From positions 1,999,501 through 2,063,500 of the forward strand of contig CP106741.1 of NCBI GenBank assembly GCA_030323305.1: DNA of 64,000 nt, given 5' to 3'. Source of the DNA: Paenibacillus sp. CC-CFT747. GTDB lineage: Bacteria > Bacillota > Bacilli > Paenibacillales > NBRC-103111. Of the stretch, positions 57,381 through 64,000 are shown in pieces (the stretch's first letter is position 1; each line of letters opens with the position of its first letter). The notes beneath the pieces were generated by a model that was not told the origin of the DNA, searched no databases, and saw only the letters and a list, made by a program, of their open reading frames with translations. Position numbers and translations under genes: made by a program.

Positions 57381-57977
57381 TCATTTCCCCTAATGAGCCG
57401 GATGTTGAGGGTGAAGTACTTCTTGACGGCCCAGACGTACGCCCGGACAACCCGGATCAGGGCAAGGCAGAGAAGAACGCCGAGCCCCCGAGCATCAGGC
57501 TTCCGAAGATCTCCAGCTGAAGCGCAGGCAGACTGTCCGGAATCCCCGAGCCCATAACGATCCAAAGCGGGCTGGTGGCGAGGACGAGAGACACGATGCA
57601 GAAGGCGAACAAGACGGCGCTTACCGCGGCAAACGGGCCCAGCACGAACACCAGATTGAAGAAGGCGAGGGTGACCAAAGCGACGGTTCCCCGAAGGCCT
57701 GCTTGCCAGGCCGGATCGCCGGCTCCGGAAGAGGGCTGGCGGTAGCTGGGAAAAGTCTCCTTCCCCGGGTGGAAGGATATGTCTGGACGGGCAGGGTGGG
57801 TTCCGTAGTATAATGAGGGCCGTGTCCCAAAGACCGGGCGATCTCCTGCTCGCTTTTGCCATTCTCCGCCGCTTTCTCGAACAAGTCCTCGTATATTGCC
57901 ATGATGTTCCGCCGTTCCGATTCGGGAAGTCCCCGCAATTTCTCCTCCAGGTTATGGAAAAATTCCGCCTTGGTCAT
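57381..57977 (-). CDS. DUF1700 family membrane protein, two or three frame breaks
   Basis: The N terminus MTKAEFFHNLEEKLRGLPES followed by RRNIMAIYEDLFEKAAENGK is the HAAS/DUF1700 pattern. C-terminal hydrophobic segments follow (VTLAFFNLVFVLGPFAAVSA, FAFCIVSLVLATSPLWIVMG, GVLLCLALIRVVRAYVWAVK). The coding strand lacks one G in the run opposite 57763-57766 and one in the run opposite 57485-57489; a third loss opposite 57387-57390 would place the stop at 57381, overlapping the DUF4097 start. Restored length is about 199 residues. DUF1700 genes are often paired with DUF4097 and a PadR regulator; no PadR gene is visible here. Confidence 0.72.
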
Positions 57978-58178
57978 TCGATCCCCTTCTTTCCTGCAGC
58001 TGTTACCCTAAAGATACTCCAATAAAGTCATAAGCACATAGTCACCGCAGTCATGTGACGGTCATAACGTTGCTTTTGTAAACATTGTGTGAATAGCGCG
58101 AAAATTAGCGGGAGCCTGAGAGGAATTTTAAAGGATTTGTCGAAGTTTAATAGGCTATCTAAAACAGGATGTGATATG

Positions 58179-58865
58179 ATGATAGAAATGCAGGACGTTT
58201 GGAAAACTTATCCTAACGGTCACGAGGCCATCCGCGGCATCAGCCTGAGGGTAAACCCTAACGAGTTTGTCTATGTCGTCGGCCCGTCCGGCGCCGGTAA
58301 ATCTACTTTTATGAAAATGATATACAGGGAAGAGAAGCCGACAAAGGGAACGATTTTTGTCAATGGGTTCAACCTGGCCAAGCTCAAGCCCCGCAAAATT
58401 CCCTACGTCAGGAGAAACATCGGGGTTATCTTCCAAGATTACCGGCTCCTGCCCAAAATGACGGTGACGGAGAATGTCGCTTTTGCCATGGAAGTGATCG
58501 AAGCGCCGAAGAAGCTCATCAAGAAACGCACCCAAGAGGTACTGGAGCTCGTCAAGCTGCAGGACAAAGCGGTAGCGCTTCCGACCCAGCTTTCCGGCGG
58601 GGAGCAGCAGCGCGTGGCTATTGCCCGGGCAATAGTCAACAATCCTTCCGTCATTATCGCCGATGAACCGACAGGAAATCTTGATCCTGAAACATCTTGG
58701 GGAATCATGAAGCTGCTGGAGGAAATCAATTTCAGGGGAACGACCATTATTATGGCGACTCATAACAAAGAAATCGTGAATACCCTCCGCCGCCGGGTGA
58801 TTGCCATTGAGAAGGGCGAAATTGCGCGCGATGAGGTGAGAGGGGAATACGGGTATGAAGATTAG
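58179..58865 (+). CDS. ftsE: Cell division ABC transporter ATP-binding protein FtsE
   Basis: FtsE is the ATPase of FtsEX, which controls peptidoglycan hydrolases at the wall. The 228-residue protein has Walker [10 protein letters not shown] (near residue 37), Q-loop FQDYRLLPK, signature [16 protein letters not shown] (near 138), Walker [13 protein letters not shown] and the H-loop MATHNKEIV. Of the two adjacent ATGs (58176, 58179) the second matches the Bacillus start MIEM. The preceding 200 bp (57978-58178) hold no recognised gene. ftsX overlaps by 11 bp. Confidence 0.96.
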   Translation: MIEMQDVWKTYPNGHEAIRGISLRVNPNEFVYVVGPSGAGKSTFMKMIYREEKPTKGTIFVNGFNLAKLKPRKIPYVRRNIGVIFQDYRLLPKMTVTENVAFAMEVIEAPKKLIKKRTQEVLELVKLQDKAVALPTQLSGGEQQRVAIARAIVNNPSVIIADEPTGNLDPETSWGIMKLLEEINFRGTTIIMATHNKEIVNTLRRRVIAIEKGEIARDEVRGEYGYED

Positions 58866-59760
58866 CACATTGTCCCGCCATTTGCGAGAAGGCGGCAAGA
58901 ATGTAATCCGGAACGGCTGGATGACCTTCGCTTCGGTCAGTTCCATTTCCATATCGCTCTTTATCTTGGGATTGTTCATGATCCTGTCGATTAATGTAAG
59001 CTATCTGTCGCAGCAAATGGAAAGCAAAGTGGAAATCCGGGTGTTTCTCGACTCGGCGGTTTCCCAGGAAACGAGAAGCTCTTTGCAAAGCACCATTCAG
59101 GCTATGCCGGAAGTGGACAAGCTGACGTACATCTCGAAAGAAGAAGGCTTGAAGACCTTGAAGAAGCAGCTGGGCGACAGCCTGGAAGGTCTTGACGGAG
59201 AAAACAATCCGCTGATGGACTCCTTTACTGTGGAGGTGAAGGATCCGCAATCCATATCGGGTACGGCGGACCAAATAAATGCTTTGAACGAAGGCAAGAA
59301 CCCGAAGCCGATCATCAAGGTTGACTACGGACGGGATACCGTGGAGAAACTCTTCAAGTTCACCTCGGTTGTCCGCACGATAGGCCTGGTTCTGGTAGGC
59401 TGCCTTTCGCTTACCGCCATGTTCCTTATCTCCAACACGATCAAGCTGACGATTTTGGCCCGTAACCGGGAAATCAAGATCATGAAGCTGGTCGGTGCCA
59501 CGAATGGATTTATACGCTGGCCGTTTTTTATAGAAGGAGCGCTGCTCGGCTTTACCGGCGCTGCCATTCCCGTCCTCCTGCTGACGTGGGGCTATTGGGA
59601 AGTCATTCATTCCGGCAGCGTGGATTTGAGCATGTTTATGCTTCAGCTGAAGCCGTTCTCTCAAGTCGCTTATTGGGTAATCGGTCTTCTTATGGGGATC
59701 GGATTGGTCATCGGAGTATGGGGAAGCACGTTGTCCGTACGCAAATTTTTGAAGGTTTAG
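58855..59760 (+). CDS. ftsX: Cell division permease-like protein FtsX
   Basis: FtsX is the membrane partner of FtsE and signals to extracellular hydrolases. The 301-residue protein has the usual topology: TM1 near residues 20-45 (WMTFASVSSISISLFILGLF), an extracellular domain of about 125 residues (with SKVEIRVFLDSAVSQETRSS), then three TM segments (TIGLVLVGCLSLTAMFLISN, IEGALLGFTGAAIPVLLLTW, VAYWVIGLLMGIGLVIGVWG) and the conserved NTIKLTILARNREIKIMKLV between. It overlaps ftsE, and the next gene starts 13 bp after it. Confidence 0.96.
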   Translation: MKISTLSRHLREGGKNVIRNGWMTFASVSSISISLFILGLFMILSINVSYLSQQMESKVEIRVFLDSAVSQETRSSLQSTIQAMPEVDKLTYISKEEGLKTLKKQLGDSLEGLDGENNPLMDSFTVEVKDPQSISGTADQINALNEGKNPKPIIKVDYGRDTVEKLFKFTSVVRTIGLVLVGCLSLTAMFLISNTIKLTILARNREIKIMKLVGATNGFIRWPFFIEGALLGFTGAAIPVLLLTWGYWEVIHSGSVDLSMFMLQLKPFSQVAYWVIGLLMGIGLVIGVWGSTLSVRKFLKV

Positions 59761-59772
59761 GAGGAAACAAAC

Positions 59773-61068
59773 TTGAAAAGACAGCTTCTGTCACTCTTGG
59801 CTTCGTTTGCCGTCCTTTCGATTACGATCCAACCTGGAATCATCCAAGCCGGTGCCAAGGAGGACATCGACCGCCAGCTCCGGCAGCTCCAGCAGCAGGA
59901 ACAGGCCGCTAACCAGACCCGCCAGAGCTCGGAGAATTTGGCCAGCCAGCTGAGAACCCAGAAGGATAAAGAGAAACTCACACTGGATGCGCTCAAGAAA
60001 GATATCGCCGATCAGGGAGCCAAGCTTAATAAGCTGAACGGGCAGATTACTACGGTGACCGGGAAGGTGAAGGAAACCGGTAAAGAGCTTGAGGATGCGG
60101 AGGACCGGGTGGCTTCGAGGGACAAGATGCTGAAATCCCGGGTCAAGCTTATGTATATGAACGGATCGGTCTCTTATGTGGACGTGCTGCTTAGCGCGAA
60201 CAGCTTCTCGGACTTCATCGACCGGTTCAACTCGCTTAAAGACATAGTCGGCCAGGACAAGAAGATCCTTGACGATAACAAAAAAGACCGCAACCTCGTA
60301 GCCGAGAAGAAAAAGCAGGTGGAGCAGGAGCTGAAAGAGGTTCAGTCCCTGTATGCCCAGGCGGAAGCCGTCAAGCAGAAGCTGATGGTTCAGGAGAAGC
60401 AGAAGGAAGTCGTGATTGCGAGCCTGAACCAGCAGGAGCAGGAGGCGGAGGACCACGGGGAAGAGGCGGAAGCAAACCTGATCGCCCTCGCGAAGCAGAA
60501 AGCGGCCCTCTATCAGCAGAAGAATGAGATTCTGAAGGAAGAGCAGCGCCAAGCGGAGCTTAAGCGCCAGGCAGAGCTTAAACGCCAGCGCGAAGCAGAA
60601 GCGGCTGCAGCAGCTACCAAGAATACGCAAAATACGCAGCCGGTGGCTCCGGTCAATGTCAATCGAGGAGGACAGCTCGGCTGGCCGGTCCCGAGCAGCA
60701 ACATCATTACTTCGGAATTCGGCTACCGGATGGATCCGATCAAGCATGTGAACAAGCTGCACAAGGGCATGGACATCGGAGCCCCGAACGGATCCACGAT
60801 TGTGGCGGCGGATGACGGCGTTGTCCTTATCTCTTCGTGGGTAAACGGGTACGGGAATACGGTCGTTATCGATCACGGAGGCGGCATGTGGACGTGGTAC
60901 GGCCATATCCGCGAAGGCGGTCTGAAGGTATCCGAGGGAGACACCGTTAGACGCGGCCAGAAGATCGCGGAGGTTGGCTCTACCGGGGATTCCACCGGTA
61001 ACCATCTTCATTTTGAAGTCCGGATTCACGAGAATCCCGTTAACCCGAGACCTTACGTGGGACGGTAA
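59773..61068 (+). CDS. EnvC-like murein hydrolase (coiled coil plus M23 domain)
   Basis: A 431-residue exported protein. Signal peptide (LLSLLASFAVLSITIQPGII) covers about residues 5-26, followed by two long coiled-coil stretches (about 30-130 and 165-280), a Gln/Ala/Thr-rich linker, and an M23 peptidase domain (about 305-431). All zinc ligands are present (HKGMDIGAP: His, Asp; and HLHFEV). The architecture is that of EnvC/PcsB proteins regulated by FtsEX. It starts 13 bp after ftsX, so it is probably the hydrolase directly controlled by FtsEX here, whereas B. subtilis uses CwlO elsewhere in the genome. TTG 59773 follows AGGAGGAAA. Confidence 0.9.
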   Translation: MKRQLLSLLASFAVLSITIQPGIIQAGAKEDIDRQLRQLQQQEQAANQTRQSSENLASQLRTQKDKEKLTLDALKKDIADQGAKLNKLNGQITTVTGKVKETGKELEDAEDRVASRDKMLKSRVKLMYMNGSVSYVDVLLSANSFSDFIDRFNSLKDIVGQDKKILDDNKKDRNLVAEKKKQVEQELKEVQSLYAQAEAVKQKLMVQEKQKEVVIASLNQQEQEAEDHGEEAEANLIALAKQKAALYQQKNEILKEEQRQAELKRQAELKRQREAEAAAAATKNTQNTQPVAPVNVNRGGQLGWPVPSSNIITSEFGYRMDPIKHVNKLHKGMDIGAPNGSTIVAADDGVVLISSWVNGYGNTVVIDHGGGMWTWYGHIREGGLKVSEGDTVRRGQKIAEVGSTGDSTGNHLHFEVRIHENPVNPRPYVGR

Positions 61069-61148
61069 AACCGGGAACTTGATTAATAAACCGCACGGGC
61101 CTGTCATATACTGGAGAGGCGGTAGACAGGCTGTAAAGGTGGTGTAGG

Positions 61149-62621
61149 TTGGCGATGGTATTTAAAGGACGTACGGTCATCGTGTTCGTGATTCTGGCCA
61201 TGTTCGTGAGCTCGGTGCTGACGCTGACGGTTGCCCATCCGTCCTTTCTGGACCGGAACCCGGCAGGAGGGCAATCCTCGGGAACGTCTTCTTCGGGCAC
61301 AAGCGGATTGACGACCCAGGATCTGAACAAGGTGGCCAAGACGTACGATCTCATCCAGAACCGGTTTTTGACCCAGACGGACCATGACAAGGTCATGAAC
61401 GGAGCCATTAACGGGATGCTGGAGGCTTTGAACGATCCCTATACGACGTATATGGATCCGAAGGAAGCGAAGCAATTTGACGAGACCATCTCTTCTTCCT
61501 TCCAAGGGATCGGAGCGGAGGTCTCCCTGCAGGACGGCAAAGTCACGATCATGTCCCCGATCAAAGGGTCCCCCGCCGAGAAAGCGGGCCTTCGAGCGAA
61601 CGATGTCATTGCGACGGTTAACGGGGAAAAGCTGGACGGGCTGACGCTTAACCAGGCGGTCCTGAAGATCCGCGGACCTAAGGGCACACAGGCGAAGCTC
61701 GGAATCGTCCGGTCCGGCACTACGGATACGATTGAGGTTAATGTGGTACGGGACGACATTTCCCTCGAGACGGTGTACGGGGAGATGGTCACGGATCAGG
61801 TGGGCAAAATCGAAATCCGCCAGTTCTCGACGAACACGGCCAAACGGTTCCGGGAGGAGCTGAATGCGCTGGAAGCGAAGGGCTTGAAGGGGTTGGTAAT
61901 CGATGTGCGCAACGATCCCGGCGGCCTGCTCGACAGCGTGGTCGACATCATGGAGAACTTCGTGGAGAAGGGCAAGCCGATTGTCCAGATCGAAGACCGC
62001 CAAGGCAAGAAAGAAGCGACCAATGCCGAGGGCAAGTATCCGGTGAAGAAATACCCGGTGACTGTGATCATTAACAGTGGCAGCGCAAGCGCTTCGGAAA
62101 TTTTGGCCGGGGCCTTCAAGGAATCGGCGGGTGGAACGATTGTCGGGGAGAAATCCTACGGCAAAGGAACCGTTCAGATTACGTACGAGAAGGAAATGGG
62201 CGACGGCAGCAACATCAAGATGACCGTCTTCAAGTGGCTCACGCCAAACGGCAACTGGATTCACCAGAAGGGCATCGAGCCGGACGTGGCGGTGGAACCT
62301 CCCGCCTACTACAAGGCGGCGCCGTTTACCAAGAAGGAAACGCTCAAGCCGGACATGGTCAGCGAAGACGTCAAAACGCTCCAGCTGATGCTGGGTGCGC
62401 TTAACCTGAAGCCGGACCGGACGGACGGCTACTTCAGCGCCAAAACGGCGCTGGAGCTGAAGGCCTTCCAGCGGCTTCAGAACCTCCCCGCCACCGGGGA
62501 GGCGGATGCAGCCACGATGAACAAGCTCGAAGCGGAGCTGATCAAGGTGATCAAGGATCCGAAGAACGACACCCAGCTGCATGAGGCGGTGCGGGTGACC
62601 GAAGAGGCTTTGCGTAAATAG
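61149..62621 (+). CDS. ctpB: S41 carboxy-terminal processing protease (CtpB-like)
   Basis: A membrane-anchored serine protease. Residues about 8-28 form a membrane segment, followed by a linker, the PDZ domain (about 95-175, with GIGAEVSLQDGKVTIMSPIK and GLRANDVIATVNGEKLDGLT), and the S41 core with the catalytic Ser in NSGSASASEILAGA (near 315) and Lys in EKSYGKGTVQ (near 340). A peptidoglycan-binding-like tail (VSEDVKTLQLMLGALNLKPD) ends it. In B. subtilis CtpB cleaves SpoIVFA during sporulation, and ctpB also follows ftsX there. TTG 61149 and ATG 61155 are both possible starts. The frame is intact. Confidence 0.93.
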   Translation: MAMVFKGRTVIVFVILAMFVSSVLTLTVAHPSFLDRNPAGGQSSGTSSSGTSGLTTQDLNKVAKTYDLIQNRFLTQTDHDKVMNGAINGMLEALNDPYTTYMDPKEAKQFDETISSSFQGIGAEVSLQDGKVTIMSPIKGSPAEKAGLRANDVIATVNGEKLDGLTLNQAVLKIRGPKGTQAKLGIVRSGTTDTIEVNVVRDDISLETVYGEMVTDQVGKIEIRQFSTNTAKRFREELNALEAKGLKGLVIDVRNDPGGLLDSVVDIMENFVEKGKPIVQIEDRQGKKEATNAEGKYPVKKYPVTVIINSGSASASEILAGAFKESAGGTIVGEKSYGKGTVQITYEKEMGDGSNIKMTVFKWLTPNGNWIHQKGIEPDVAVEPPAYYKAAPFTKKETLKPDMVSEDVKTLQLMLGALNLKPDRTDGYFSAKTALELKAFQRLQNLPATGEADAATMNKLEAELIKVIKDPKNDTQLHEAVRVTEEALRK

Positions 62622-62627
62622 ATGGAC

Positions 62628-62669
62628 AAAGGCGGGAACATCCCTTCTCTTGCGGGGGTGCCCGCCTTT
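62628..62669 (+). terminator. Hairpin after ctpB
   Basis: Nine-base stem AAAGGCGGG/CCCGCCTTT separated by 24 nt, without a T tract beyond the stem. It may act as a weak terminator. Confidence 0.45.
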
Positions 62670-62738
62670 CGCGTAAAATGGGTTAGAGAAGGCAGGCCGG
62701 AGGCCTCCTTCTCATTTCTTTTGCAAGGAGCCAAACCG

Positions 62739-64000
62739 ATGAACGTTGGGCTACAGGTAGGGGAGCAGCTGCTGCGGGCAGCGGCGGGGCTGCTCTTGAA
62801 TCCTTTTTATTACATAGGCATCTTGTTCCTTGTTCTTCAATACCGGCGGCAGATTGCACTGGAGCGGAAGCTTTTTGCCGTGCGGCTTCATTCCCTGATC
62901 GGGGAAACGGCGCGGACGGTGGCCTGGGGGGCGATAGCGGGGTTGGCCGCCTCGCTCCTGTTCACGGTAACCGGCGTGCGCCTGGAGGCGGGCACGATGA
63001 TTCTGCTCTGGGCCGTCTCGCTCGTGCTGCTGCTGATCCGTGTCCGGTACCTGTGCCTCGCCTATTCGGCCGGTGTGCTGGGAATCGCCCATTATGCGGC
63101 CAAGCTCTTCTGGTCTCCGGACGCGGGGAAGGAGGCTGGCTGCGCGAAGCGCTTTGGCGGTACACGTGCCCTCGCTGCTCGTGCTGACGGCTGTGCTGCA
63201 TCTGATGGAAGGCCTGCTTGTCCGCCGCCAAGGAGCGCGTCTCGCTCTGCCGCTCTTCCTCGAGAGCAAGCGGGGCAAGCTTGTCGGAGGCTATCAGCTC
63301 CAAGGGTTCTGGCCTGTGCCTCTGGTCATGCTGGTCCCGACCGGCGGCGGGCCGCTTACGCTCCCTTGGGAGCCGCTCTTCTCCGGCGGACAAGGCCCGG
63401 CTGGCTGGAGCCTGCTGGCCTTCCCGGCGATCATCGGCTTCAGCCAGCTGACCACCGCCTACCTGCCTAAGGACAAGCTGCGCCAAAGCTCAGGCCTGCT
63501 GTGGGCGTACGCGCTGGCGGTGGCGGCCCTGGCCGGGCTGGCCGGCCTGTGGGAGCCGCTCGGCCTGCTCGGCGCGGGGCTGGCGGCCCTGCTGCATGAG
63601 GCGATGATCCGCTACGGGAGCCGGGAGGAGGACCGGAAGCAGCCCCTCTATGTGCATGACGGAAGAGGCATGCACATCCTGGCCGTGCTTCCGAACAGTG
63701 CCGCGCAGGAAGCGGGCCTTCAAGCCGGGGAGATCGTCCACCGGGTGAACGGGGTCCGGGTCCGCTCCAAGGAAGAGTTCCACGATGCGCTCCGGATCAA
63801 CCCGGCCTTCTGCAAGCTCGAGGTTCTGAACCATGAGGGCCACAGCAAATTTGTGAGCCGGGCCTTGTACGCCGATGCGCATCACCAGCTGGGCTTGATT
63901 CTCTCGCCCGATGACCGGGCTCCGTTCTTCCTGTCCGAGAAGCCGCCCGGGTTCGCTTCTTACCTGCGGATGAAGTGGAGCGGCATGCGGCGGAACGACA
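62739..64000 (+). CDS. minJ: MinJ-like polytopic PDZ-domain protein, two frame breaks, 3' end outside window
   Basis: In B. subtilis MinJ (YvjD) is a six-helix membrane protein with a C-terminal PDZ domain that links DivIVA to MinCD, and its gene lies close to ctpB. Here ATG 62739 follows CAAGGAG. Several hydrophobic helices (LLLNPFYYIGILFLVLQY, GAIAGLAASLLFTVTG, MILLWAVSLVLLLI) precede breaks at 63125-63128 (GGGG one G short) and 63153-63155 (TTT one T short). Restored sequence reads AGEGGWLREALLAVHVPSLL and continues through more helices to a PDZ domain (MHILAVLPNSAAQEAGLQAG, then EIVHRVNGVRVRSKEEF). The frame is still open at the window end. Confidence 0.78.

Overview
The window is a chromosomal segment of a spore-forming, flagellated, S-layer-bearing Firmicute, most likely Paenibacillus or a close relative (Paenibacillaceae). 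The reasons are gene order (spoIID-spoIIQ-spoIIID-mbl-flhO-flhP-fabZ; degS-degU-comF-flgM-flgK-flgL-fliW-csrA-hag-fliD-hpf-secA-prfB; ftsE-ftsX-ctpB-minJ, all as in Bacillus), an alpha/beta-type spore protein, SLH-domain proteins beside csaB/tagA/tagO, and a fairly GC-rich composition with strong AGGAGG ribosome sites and frequent GTG/TTG starts. Nearly every gene is on the + strand; only a two-gene DUF1700/DUF4097 module is on the - strand.

Layout. 1-5.3 kb: sporulation (SpoIID, SpoIIQ, SpoIIID), cell shape (Mbl), flagellar rod proteins (FlhO, FlhP), EpuA-type membrane peptide. 5.4-8.4 kb: a phosphatidyltransferase, FabZ, a phosphohexomutase. 8.4-21.7 kb: cell-surface locus: DUF5693 membrane protein, CsaB, TagA, TagO-like enzyme, a large protein with C-terminal SLH domains, an S-layer protein with N-terminal SLH domains, and a small exported protein. 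21.8-26.4 kb: SASP, MetK, a secreted phosphodiester glycosidase. 26.5-41.9 kb: DegS/DegU, competence proteins ComFA/ComFC, then the late flagellar genes with the FliW-CsrA-Hag control circuit. 42-47.4 kb: cold-shock protein, hibernation factor, SecA, RF2. 47.4-56.2 kb: arginine cluster argCJBDFGH behind a promoter overlapped by an ARG box. 56.2-64 kb: a parS-like site, the DUF1700/DUF4097 pair, then FtsEX, an EnvC-like hydrolase, CtpB and a MinJ-like PDZ protein cut by the window end.

The most important caution is technical. About 21 reading-frame breaks occur in otherwise well-conserved genes (flhP, fabZ, pgcA, comFA, flgK, hpf, secA, argJ, argB, argD, argH, minJ and others). Every one is the loss of a single base, almost always one G or C from a short homopolymer, and never a gain. 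This looks like a sequencing/assembly artefact, not gene decay. The same error would also explain why prfB reads as one open frame: one more G restores the classical RF2 programmed +1 frameshift site. Gene coordinates given here span the broken frames as single genes.

No unprecedented multi-gene system stands out. The best leads are regulatory: a sigma-D -10 element that doubles as one arm of a terminator before flgM, mutually exclusive hairpins before yvyF, a terminator-like hairpin in the very short metK leader, an upstream ORF in the S-layer leader, a DnaA-box-like cluster before the cold-shock gene, and a parS-like site.
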